Shown: piece by piece, positions 40,001 to 53,430 of the stretch
How positions within the stretch are numbered: position 1 is the stretch's first letter
Layout: the number at the start of each line of letters is the position of its first letter
DNA from: Diprion similis
Taxonomy: Eukaryota; Arthropoda; Insecta; Hymenoptera; Diprionidae
Assembly (NCBI RefSeq): GCF_021155765.1
Contig: NC_060110.1
Location: 15,770,001-15,834,000, forward strand
Length of the DNA stretch: 64,000 nucleotides
Reading direction: 5' to 3'
Program-made: the position numbers and the translations under genes
Notes under the pieces: model-generated
What the model was told of the DNA's origin: nothing
Databases searched by the model: none
The model's input: only the letters and a program-made list of their open reading frames with translations

Positions 40001-43000
40001 TAAACTTTACGAATTCAGTAAGAGTGCATAAGTAATTGATAAATCGTGTTCATGATAAAATTTTTAATCAATGTCGACTAATAAACTGTGCATCATGCCT
40101 TATGTAATACAGGGAAAGTTATAATAACAGAGGCCTTAATAGAAACTTTTAAATGAAAAACCTGAAACACCCTTAATGAAAAAGGTATTATATTGTACAT
40201 GGAAGGAAGGGGCGAGGGAAACCCATGTAAATTTAAGCCATAATAGTTGAATAAAGCCATAATCCTTACACAATAAAAAATATAGTATTGTTGAATGACT
40301 GACAAAAGAAAATAATAATTTAAATGTTAATTATGTATATGTGATGAATGATCAGTATCTATATTACCGATTGTACAGCCCTCAGAGTCTAATACTAAAG
40401 CAATATATATATATGGATATATATATATATATATATATATTTTAAGTGATTGAGTAACAAAAAGAACTAGATTTATATTTATCAAAATTATATTTTAATA
40501 CAGGAGTTCAATTGTTATAGCAAGAATGTAGGGCGCGCGTTTGAAATTTTTCACTGACAAAAATCTTTGTGCCTAATTTTTACGAAAACAATACGGAAAA
40601 ACGAAAATAGAACAAAACAAGGTGAGGCAAAAAGGCCGAATCAATTCTGTAGACTTTGCCGAAGGCAGCTCAAGGTGTGATATCGAACAGTAATTTAATT
40701 GACTAATTAGTGAAACGATAATGATACATATATTCTAGATTTTTGCAGTTGAGAGTTTCAGGCGCCTACTGATATTGTATTAAACATAAACACAAATAAT
40801 ATTATCTATATTTACTATTGAACAATTCACATGCACACGAGTGTATATTGTTCGCGTAACTATCCATAAAATATCATTTTTATAACGTTGTGATTCATCG
40901 GCAAGCAATTCATTTTTTGTACATTCGAAAAGTATCTATTGTATAATTAATAGTGTATTATATAAAGAAATTTACTGAACTTGGAAGCAAATATAAGAGA
41001 TTATTTTTAAAACAAATGTATAATTGATTAATTCACATTCCGCTATTGGATCATCACGATTTTCCTTCTTCGTCCTGGGCCTGATTGCTAAACTCCAGCA
41101 AATGGTCTACTACAAACAATCTGATGTAGATCTACAAGATGTCGTCTCAATTAAGCCGAATTAACAAAGTTTATGTTCACCAGTGAAACACCAGAATTGC
41201 CTCGTAAGCGACATCACGCCTCACGCAGGAAGTACTAAAATATTTTTCTGCGTAATCCCTTCTAACTCGTGTGTCACAACTCACAAAATAGAATCTCGCG
41301 TTTGTAGTGACAATTTTTCGAAGGTCATTGTTTCCTGCTATCGCACGGACACAACGAAGACGTATAACAAGCAGCCATAAATTACGTGGGTGACCCTATA
41401 ATAACAAAATATTCAAAGGTTTGACTATGGTCTCCTAAGATGAGTATGTATAATTCTATTCACCAGTTTTATGGCTGGTTATCGAGAGTGCCCCTATACT
41501 CGTTGATGGCGCAATCTAATACCTCGCGTATCGCCATCAGTGTATCATTGTCAACTATCAGCTTAACAATAAATTCTTGTCGGATGACGCTGTTTTCGAT
41601 TAGAAGAAATCAGATAAATTCTCGTTGCCTTTTCTGGGTAAAAAGAAAAAAAGAAAAAACAAGAGTGAACGGGTTATTCTATTGTCAGACTTGCAGAAAA
41701 ATTTTCCATTATACACGGGTGTGCGGTTGGTAATCCATTACATTTTCTACTGATGGTGAAATAATATAAACGAGACTTACACACGGACCGAAATGGCAAT
41801 AGTATCATAGGTATACCACTTCGAGCATATACCTATGTATACCTGTACGTACATACTTATTATAGTATATGTCGAATATAACGGACTAGTTAATGAACGC
41901 CGTACTCTCTAACGAGTACGAATATTCAAAGAAATTATTCTTAACAGTATTTCTGGGAACGAAGTACAGTAAGATGCTTACAAAATCATCAACCATCGCT
42001 CCAAGCCTTGATCAGGGACAGAATAACTCGTGGAATACCAGTGTATTTCGTTACCGGAAATGAGGTAGGTAATATTGTGTTTGATTGTTGCTAACAAATC
42101 TTTGGTGACCCACAATAAATTTCGTCAGGAATACGTGGAGTGAACCGCACTTGAACGCACTGCGAAATTATAATTCAGTTATCGCGCCCGCATTGTTTAA
42201 TTAGCCCTGTGAACTGACCACAGCTAACAATGGGAAGCCGACTATGGTTATAATTATTTTCTTTGATGTCATACGCGAATCTCACGATACCGTGAAGACT
42301 GTAAACGGCATAGATATTAACCACAAGGCTGCAGATATCGTGAGTCATTGCGCGATGCTTCGGCCTCGTCGAGTCGTCGAGTCGTCGAGTCGAGTCGTTG
42401 TCGGTCGTTATCGCATATTCGCATCGTCGTTTTCGCACGCGCGTTTGCTTGCGTCAGTTCTCGGTAAAGTTGACCGGCTGCGAACTAATTGTGAGAGTAT
42501 TTTTATTTATTTCCATTATAAATCCCTGCAGATAAAAATTCCTGATACGAATGCCGTCGTTTCCAATTGCGCCGCCAGCGTTTGCTGATACCGCGCCAGG
42601 CGGATTTGCACCGCGTTGTCAAAACACGTCAACCTGCTACTGCCGTGGACTGGTACGCCGATTCGAAAAAGCATCAAAGACAGTATATCGATTTCACCAA
42701 AAAACACCTCGAATGCAAAAATCTTGCGCCTAGTACGTTATAATAAAAACTGCTAAGAACAGTTTACTTTGCTACTTAGAAACCACCAAAATAACAATGT
42801 ACATTGAAATGAGTAAAAGCAGCAATACCTTTACCTGCAAAAAATAGTGAAATCAATATTCTTACTGCCAAGTACGTAACTTCTTCGCAAAATAAGAGAT
42901 CAGCACGAAAAATTAAGAATTAGGGGCAAATTAAGAAAATTCGGGCGTTTGTAGAAAATGAAGAGTGTTGCCTTACATACGTCCAGAATTTTCAAAAAAT

Positions 43001-43410
43001 CGATTTTTTTTTAAACAGATTGTTGTTCTCTATAATTGGACTTATTTCTGTGAAAGTCGATTGCAAAAATTCCCCATAGATCTAAAGTTATGGTATAAAA
43101 TGTGACCGTCCAACGGAAGAGGCCAGAACAGCTCATCGACTGTGAAAAATAAACAAAAACAATTAACTACCGACAACGAAGGCATACAATACGGAGCCGT
43201 AATGGATGACCAAACGTAAGTTTACAAACCAAATAAAAAAATTCATAAATTTCTTACTTCAGCTGCGCGCGACTTCGAGAAAAACGCACTTAAAATTTTA
43301 AACGCGTTTTTGTCGAAATTACTTTTTGCGACACGGTCGATATGATAACTCGTACAGTTTTTAATATATTTTTTATGTGTTTTTTTTTTAATATTCGAAA
43401 TAATTTATTC
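40001..43410. other. Intergenic DNA, no supported gene
   Basis: AT-rich. A local GC spike on the minus strand at about 41062-41125 reads as a possible C-terminal exon, but no partner exon was found. A CpG-rich patch at 42360-42740 contains GTCGA repeats and a TCAGTT initiator-like site near 42456, so a short unannotated transcript is possible. Confidence 0.4.
40402..40441. repeat. AT dinucleotide microsatellite
   Basis: (AT)n interrupted once by GG, in AT-rich DNA downstream of brinker. Confidence 0.8.
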
Positions 43411-43566
43411 TATAGTCTGTCGAGCCGGATTTTTGATATTTTGATTTAAAAATTTTATAAAAATAATTAAATTGTAAAATTTATGACGTAAAATGCATAC
43501 TTTTTTTAAAAATGACATAAATTGCTAAATTCTTCTAAATTCAAAATTCCGGCTCGACAGACTATA
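43411..43566. repeat. 156-bp inverted-repeat element, mariner-type MITE
   Basis: TATAGTCTGTCGAGCCGGA at 43411-43429 is exactly the reverse complement of 43548-43566. Similarity continues inward imperfectly (TTTTTGA against TCAAAA). The outer TA at each end fits a TA target duplication of Tc1/mariner-derived MITEs. The interior is AT-rich and non-coding. Confidence 0.7.
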
Positions 43567-46500
43567 ATTACAAGTTTATTTTACAATAATTTTTTCAAAT
43601 TTTACTGATCGATCAACATTCACCGGAGATATAATTTCGACCGTGGAGCAACTTTTTTTCTTAGAGTTGTAGATCACATGATTTTTTGTATAGTAATTTT
43701 TGTAAGAATGAAATGAAATAATTTTTTTCATCAAGTTTAACTACCAGTAAACAATGTTTACTATTTATTTTTATTAATTTCTATTGTTATCCCTACTAAA
43801 AATTTTTTTTCTTGTAGCGCATTTTTGCCACTGCTAGACGTATGTAAGGCCTTAAGTCATGTACCACACCGCCATGTTATCATAACTAGACCGTTATATC
43901 GCCTCATTTTCGTCTCCATGTAAGTTTCGTATGGGTCGAGCGACTTTCTACATCATTTTTATACTCAGACTGCAATTCTCTTATTCCATCGACCAAATAT
44001 AGGTAGATTGACACGCGCTTTTGCTTCTGTCTCCATGTAACTTCGGCATAGAGCGGTGCCTTTCTATGTTATCTTTATGCTCATACAACTCTCAAGCGAA
44101 AGTGGTCTGAAGAAGACGGAGACGAAAATTCTTGAGCGTACTGACCATTTCGACGAGGTCAGATATATCTTAACTTTCGTTCACTGATTTCATCGAAATA
44201 GATCAATTGATTGGAAACGCACGTCATAAAATTCTCAAATATCGCCATTAATCCTAAGAGGGGAGAAATATGTGATGATATTTTCGGCGTATAGTACGTA
44301 AGCTTCTCTTCGCGATAAAGAGTCTGCGTCGGCTTGCGCGTGAATTTTAATTTTTTTATTTTTGAATACTTGACGCAAGACTACTCAGTCTCTTGATACA
44401 CGAATCATCGTGATTCGGTCTGTTTGGTAATATATCTGCAGAATTTACACATTGTTCTCTGAGATAGATAGGTACGTGTCTGTGTATTTGAAAACGCACG
44501 TGCCCGGCATATTATACATATATTGTTCAATTTTACACGTGCGTTGAATTGTGTGATAGCGGGTATTCTATAGCATAATCGCAATGCTTTCGGGACGTTT
44601 CTTATCACTAATCGAGATCCATGTCGATAGCTCTGCCGCATATTTGGCCGCCTAATTGTCCTGTTTTTGCACGGGCATAATACGCTTGCTAGCACGCAAC
44701 GAGCAGGCACATGATGATGATGATGATGATGATGATGATAGAAACGGGGCAAGGTATATAATGTGTATAAACCACGCGCATAGTTATTCTGTTACGCAAA
44801 GATATAAGCGCAGTTGGGGACTTGCGCAAGTTCTCTCAAGTCAAGACGAAGTCAATACGTCAGACGTGCAGTGAGCTGGCTGTTATGTATAGCTGTGATT
44901 GCTCTTATTATTTATTTACGATTAAATACGAGAGTATACGCCCTACATAAATTTACAGTCTCAAAGCTCGACAACGGTTTTATTCAGAGATGAACTCTCG
45001 ATTTAAACAGGACATCAATTACTGGGGTGGGGGTTAGAACTTGGACGGGTCGATATGTCGACTGGTCGATGCATCGAAATTTAAAAAATGTGAAAATATA
45101 ATAACTGAAGATGAATTCTCGAAATATTGATCAATCACCAGGGTAACGATTGCAATTAACAGAGGCTAATCAAAAATTATATCATCGGATTAAATTTTGA
45201 AAGTTGGCCTGCAATTAAAAAATATTAAGGTTATACATTTCTGTTATACAATCTGTTCCTTAATCAATTCGAGGCTTGAACTGCAATAGCGATTTACTCA
45301 AAAGACCGTGAAGAGATCTTGTTACCTTACGATACGGCAGATTAACACAGAACCTTACGGTATCTTCGATAAATATTCTTAAATAATATTCATTAATAAA
45401 TTTTGAAGAGAAAATCACAAACCTTTTAAGGCTTCCCTTTGAAGGCCTTAACGGTTTTCTCGATCCACAGGAATTTGACGTGGGAAAAGGCGTACCGTTT
45501 CACGCGCGTTATTCAAATGGGAAAGCGTGTATAACTCGATTGAGGTACCTTATTCATAGATACATATGTATGACAGTACTAGCCAGCGTGATATACATAT
45601 TACAAGTCTCTATGCTTCTATAGGTATTTTGGTTAATCAATTCAGGAACACCGACCGGCCATCCAAGATTACCAACAGCGACTTCTTCTTATATAGGTTC
45701 ATTCCGTATGTACTTATATATACATATACTAACACAATATATATTATATCAACATGCACGATATAGTTGCATACCCACTCAAGACTGGCGAACGCTTCAC
45801 GATACACAGGCATGTAGGAAATCTGTCTATGTGTGCTTGTACACATTTGCACCGAATGTGAATGCTAAATACACTCCCGACTAGGCGCAGAGTACGTAAA
45901 AGTAGAAAAAGATGGAAATAAAATAATAAAAGACATGTGTAATAAAATAAAAAAAATAAAAGAGATTTACGGAGCGTAGTAGCGGGCATTGTGTTCCTTA
46001 TCGAGAATGGCTGCAAGCGAAAGCAATTGCTCGACCAGATGGTTGCAGCCACAGAGCGTACGCGGAGTTACTGCAACGGCAGCCTGCAGCAGCCATTGGC
46101 CTCACAGCAACACCAGCAGCGCTAAACAGAGCGCAATTGTTGTTACGAGAGGAGTTGAGACCCGTTACCAAAGGCCACGATTATACCGCATACCTATGCA
46201 TAATTGCACCGTGCGGCCACGCTGTTATCAAATTAACTGCAGATTAGGATCCGAGATTAAATCTAACGCATTTTCAATATGCACCTGTGTCGGGTTGCAT
46301 GCTTGCAGCCGGGTACTTATACAATTTATTATGCCTTAGCGTGGAAATTATCCTATACGAAAAATCCTATACTATGTCAAATTTTGGGATAAGTTTTTCG
46401 CGTAAACTTCTTAGGTACTCTGGACAATAACTATGTGTGGCATATGCGAAGAACCTATGTATGCGGTAGAAACATAATCAGCTGAATATAGCTTTTCAAT

Positions 46501-49500
46501 GAATATGAATATTGCATACATTTTCACTTAATCTTTTCAAGTTCGCCTTTCAGATCGCTACTAATTGTGAATATCTAGGTGAATATCTAGGAAATCACCG
46601 CATTATTACGTAATCGTCTTCCTTAATTTAGATAAACATATAACGTTGGTTCCGCGTGATATTACGATCTGTTGAGATGTTCACTGACATACAGCAGCCT
46701 GTAAAAATCTTCAGTAAGAATTGGTCCGACATTATATACGTGTGGGTAATTAGTTACGTGATTAATGCGACAACCGAGCAAACTAATGCTCGCCATTATG
46801 CACGTAGACCACCCCTCGCGATCCATTGTTCGCTATTAATTCAACATGCTTTCACGACTCTATAAGGTATATCCTTCTCGGGTCCAGAATTACGAATAAA
46901 GTTCTTTCAGCAATTCATTTACGGGTAAAACCGACGAGTTTTTTTCCTGATATCACGTAGACATAACGTGTCGCCGCATAACGATACATAACCCATATGT
47001 GCAATGCAGATAGAAATACGCAGGCATGTAGGTGTAATTATAATAGTTAACAGCGTTGCCTCTTCTGCGAATGTGGAAAAGCGAAGGGGGAATATACTAG
47101 ATTTGGCCTGGGGCCAATTTTCGGCGTAGGTATAGACACGCAGCGGCGGCATCGAGCCGCGGGTTCTGCAGCGGGAGCTGACCACCGATTTTTCTCTTAT
47201 TTCCTCCTTAACTTTTTGCTCCTTCAGTCTTCCCCGCAGAGTCCACAATTCTCTTTGTGTAATGGACTCGCTTACAGTAGCCGTATTATTTTCGAACAGC
47301 CGCGCGGTCTCGAGAGCTTTCAGTGGGCGACAAGTTCGGAGTAACGAAGAGCGTACGTAAGAACAAGGGAACGAACTCGGTTAGAGATTAGCTGCAACAC
47401 GACGAAGAACGCTGTGCGCTACGAGAATACACATACCTGCAACCCACATGTCAGTCTGCGTATAATACGGAGGAGAAATGGATTCGATCAGAGCGACACG
47501 TGGCGGCGCGTCTCTATTACATTGCCAACGCATTGCATATTTTTCGAATCTCTTAAACGTCTGTGGAATATAGAATCTGTAATGCATTTCTCGTAACCGA
47601 GTAGAATCCAGCTGCAGTAACTAGATTAATGCTTCGTGTTGCTCTTTAGCTCTATTCTTAATTGCAGTCGAGGTAGAATGTTGTTTCTACGCGTTGCAAA
47701 AGCGTTAGAAATGTATTTTTGTCTCGGTTCACGCTATGCCACTGCGCTCCGATACAGTGTTATTATAGACAGAGGCAGCAACATGTATTCTCACGTCATT
47801 ATTATACCCTAGCCGTTACAAAAAAAAGAAAATGCGTAATAAAAAAATCATCTTATCGTAGCTCTCGGAGAAGTTGCGCCTGAATGAAAAGACCTTTCAG
47901 ATATTTATCCCAACGTCAGATCGCGCAGCACGACCAGAGGTTGGCGCCATCGGTTGGCGCAATCTCAATGTTATCGACCGATGCTCTGTCGGTAAGACAA
48001 AGTGGCTGAATGCGAAAAGAGGCCGGACAGGCGCTTACGAAAACTCGGGATTGATTCTTGATCTTATTTTCGAATAAAGGGGATACGCATTTCGATTTTT
48101 TTATATTTTTACACAAAATTACTCACAGACTATAGCATGAAATTCGTTACAGCGGCGCCAAAGGTGAAACTTCAGGATGGTGAAGATATACGTGGTAAAA
48201 TTTCGGTATCACAGTTGTCCGATTGTGAATTAATAGATGACTGCCAGATACGAATGTCCGGATCACACAAAAGGACCCCAAGATATTCACATACGCTATC
48301 AGGACACAGCTTTGGTGATTTTTAAGGTATTAAAAATTTTTAAGATACACCAATTGTAGAATATCATGCTATATTCTTGATGACCTTAGTTCTACAGCGT
48401 AATCCATGAAGTGTATATTTAGTGAAACTTCTAATTAGTAACTCTTGTTAAGACAACTATTTCTGGTAATTTAGTATAACGAAATGGAGTTGATCGGATC
48501 AAAACGTTGATGATTTCAGGAACAACAAAATCGACCTAGATTGCAAAATTACCTGAGCTTCGGTCCTAGCCGCAAAACAATGGAATATACCAATAATGGT
48601 AACGACGCGGTAATCGTTAAAAACGTTGCGAGATCAACGCTGAACACAACGGCCGCTGGACAGATATCGATTAAGCCAAGTGCAGCTTGCTCAATAATTT
48701 GATAACGATACAGGTACCATAAAAGTATTCATCCATATGACTAACGAATTCGCGGTCATTTCGAACGCGATGTTTGAAGTGAAATCGGGAGAGACGTGTT
48801 ACGCGTGAATCTAAGGTGATTCTGTATCCTTGAATTACGGTCCACTTGCATTGCACTTTGACATGATGCTAAATGACATAAATATGTAAGAGCAGTTAAG
48901 AGATGTAGTGATAAATCTTTGATACAAGTAAAAAATACAACGGCAAGCTGATAGTAATTATTTTATTGTTCACTTATAAGAAATCCAGCACATATATACA
49001 AAGAAATGATTAAATATATTACTTATACAATAGCATATTTGAATTTCATTGAAAATTTCGTCGTTATAGTGTTATCTCGGGTAAATCGAAATTCATTGTG
49101 AAACAAACAGTCCCAATTTAGTCGCTGACTTTGAACCTCGGTATACTGTCAAGTGAATATCAAGCACCATAAATTTCGATGTTTGTTCGTACGAAATTCA
49201 AGAATTTTACTTGTTTTCTGCAAATTTTAATTATTACGGGATCTAACTATTGCAAAGTAAGTATAAATCAGCAGGATCGTTCATAAAACAAGCATGAAAT
49301 TAGAAATCCATACTAGTCTACCATTGGCGAAGCTACGTTACAGTAATAAGGAATCTAAAGTTCATGCGTACAAAAGTTAAGACAATTAAACCTGAGAGTT
49401 GATCTTAATCTTGCATTTTTAATGCATAGTATTGTATATATTTTCATACACACGTAGCCAGTACGGCAGAGAATTAAATGAACAAGTACCTGCTTGATAC

Positions 49501-49668
49501 GCAACAATTTACCGAGTCATTACCGTACATTAAATTATGTACAATACTTAGGTGTGCAACCTCCGTCATTAATGGCATGGCCTTGACATGCTGCATTCGA
49601 ACTATTTTTGATCGAAAATAGTGCGACAAAGAAGAACAGATACAAGTTACGTATACTTTCATCACAAG
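43567..49668. other. Intergenic DNA between brinker and Atg5, no supported gene
   Basis: This holds an imperfect direct repeat starting GTCTCCATGTAA at about 43911 and 44029, and GC-richer patches at about 46000-46200, 47080-47350 and 47900-48000 that could be enhancers or promoters. A 62-codon ATG-initiated frame at 48137-48325 is the only small ORF of note and is unassigned. The part next to 49668 is the Atg5 3' UTR; an AATAAA on the minus strand is at 48967-48962. Confidence 0.4.
44711..44740. repeat. ATG/GAT trinucleotide microsatellite
   Basis: About ten tandem ATG units. The minus strand would encode poly-His in one frame, but there is no supporting gene context. Confidence 0.85.
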
Positions 49669-51171
<1,503 letters not shown>

Positions 51172-52868
51172 GGTGACAACTGATTTAAAAGCCTAATGAA
51201 CAATTTATCCTAGTTTGATGCTTGTTTTCTAGCTTACACTGACGGGTAATCACTTATTGAATAGGTTATGCCCTCCATCACTTTATCTTAACGCCGTGAT
51301 ACGCCTGCGGACTGACTAACTGGCGAAGCATAAACTGTGTGGTGAGTATAGAGGAAAAAAATATACGTTCCAAGGATTGATTATCACCGTTTTATCACCT
51401 GACGATTTGATTTTCACCTCCGATTTCGAGACGAAATTTCTAAAGTTGTGACCCAGTTTCGAGAAATGTAACCACAAAATATACAACAGGTTAGCAGTTA
51501 GGTGGATACTGATGCCACTGTTTTACCTTAAAATACGTTTTTACTCCACGTTTTTACTTTTACCGTTAGGTGGCGTTTTCGGCTCCATGTACACTTATAA
51601 GTTACAATTAGCCCCTCATCAGTCCCGATTGGATTAAATTAACTCTTTTAAGAATCGTTTGTGAATCATGTGGAGGTGATGGATAGCGTAATCCCGAAGT
51701 TTGATAGCCAATAAGTTACTCTTAAAAATTAAGGAAAATTCGTCGAAAGAATTGGTGTGACGATTGCCCCTCATTGACTGTATTTTTCATCAAAACCTAT
51801 GGTATACAATGTAACGGGTCGATGGTCGTTTGCGAATATTTGTTATCGCATCCTTGCACTTCAACAGTTATCCGTGTATTTGTAAAAAATAATGGATTGT
51901 TTCGTGAATATCCCTATGAAATTTTCCCGATGTGCGTAATATCCCCAAACCCAGGGAATTTCATCGCGAACTTTCTATTTATAGATTTTTGTAACATATA
52001 GGTTCGTTCATGTCATACACAATTGCAAAGAGCACAATCGTTATTGTAGCTCGTTCTTAGTTCTTTCATAGCGCATTCCTAACAATTAATAGTAGATAAT
52101 TTATTTATGAAAATTAAAAAGCATTTCATCTAGGGAATTTAGGATACCGAACAGACTTGAAATCTTTTTCACTCTTCAACGAAAAGTCGGGGCCAGTCGG
52201 GGCGTAATGTCCCAGGTTTTTGAAGGGGTAGTGGCTTTTAGCAGTTTCACTTATTATCAACCAAGTAACTGACCACGTCGGTAAGAGAAGTTCTTCATAA
52301 GCACCAACTATCGCGTGCAAAGCGCTGGTAACATACCGTCGTCTATGTGAAATGGAAGAGTTGAGAAAATCTCGCACAATAAATATGTACGTCGAAATTA
52401 TACAACAAACAAATAAATGTCAATCGAATACATGCACATGTATCGTTTATACTTACTTATATGTATACAATCTTTTATAGCCGATAGTACATACAAATGC
52501 GCGTGATAGATGTTTTAAATTCATGAGTGAAAAGCGTGTAAACCCAAAAGTATAGACACCTATCTTTGGAATTTGACATAGATGGAAAAAAAGGAGATTT
52601 TTGGTTTGACTTGCTGCGAACGACGGAGGATGTGGAAAATATGGCCAAGGATAGTAACGAATTCATAGTTACCAAGTTTCATTTCAATTCGGTTTCAGTA
52701 TATTTATTACGCCTTGATCCTCAGTGTATAGTACGTTAACAAGTCACAAAATATTATGACAAGATATAGATAAATGATTCAACATTTCATAAGAAAACTG
52801 ACTATTATACTGAGGTAAAGCAGTACAATACGTATTACCTTAGGGTTGAACCTTATTGTTAGTCGATT
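51172..52868. other. Atg5 upstream region and unassigned sequence
   Basis: The first few hundred bases are presumably the Atg5 promoter and leader. A plus-strand donor-like GTGAGT at about 51342 hints at a divergent transcript. A minus-strand frame from 52342 to a TGA at 52128-52126 follows a strong acceptor (pyrimidine-rich tract, then CATAG) and reads as a possible terminal exon of about 72 codons, but no upstream exon was found. Confidence 0.3.
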
Positions 52869-53168
52869 TCGACATACGTATATATCTGCAAATATCGAAG
52901 TCTGCGTATCTCAAAAGCGAAAAATAGCTCAACGGTCGCATTCTATACGCAATTTTGATATTAAACACTCCACTGGATTTTCATTTCGGGCAGAAGTAAA
53001 AAAAATGGCGTGGGTTCTACGGATTTACAATTGTAATTTCGTAGATTCAATACCGCTTTACTTCTACGACATATGAAAATCTGCTGAAGTGTTTTTGGTT
53101 GTAACTGCGTATATGGGGCTGTTGAGCTCTTTCTCTTCCATATTTGCAGATGTATACGTCAAGGTCGA
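52869..53168. repeat. 300-bp foldback element
   Basis: The left arm, about 52869-53003, starts with TCGACATACGTATATATCTG. It is an imperfect reverse complement of the right arm, about 53060-53168, which reads inward as TCGACCTTGACGTATACATC. Matching blocks in order include CTGCAAATAT, CTCAAC, TATACGCA, CACT and GATTTTCAT. The short spacer is non-coding. The structure fits a foldback or MITE remnant. Confidence 0.6.
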
Positions 53169-53430
53169 AGATCAAGGTCAAGGCTTTTACGTATATGTTA
53201 AGTTCCATCCTGTGGACAGGTGCAATGCACCTTCGCAGAATACGATATGTATAACAATGTATTGTTTTATGTAACCTGAATCTGAATAAATAAATAAATG
53301 AATTTCTGTGTGATTTCTTCGCATTTTCTCAGCTGTAAGTCCTACCTTCTTTTCTTCGCTCCAAGTAGAGTGAGGCTAATAAGCCCTTTAAATTGTAGTA
53401 TAAGTGTTCTTGAATTTGAATAAAACTAGT
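53169..53430. other. Short non-coding spacer before the satellite
   Basis: AT-rich sequence with no gene seen. The satellite similarity fades in from about 53431. Confidence 0.5.

Noticed and set aside
41062..41125. Possible C-terminal exon on the minus strand (ending QAQDEEGKS then stop)
   Set aside because: The local composition is coding-like, but no upstream exon with matching phase was found and the acceptor is weak.
41450..41620. Minus-strand frame of about 45 codons overlapping a longer plus-strand frame
   Set aside because: It ends in a stop without a usable donor and neither frame resembles a known protein.
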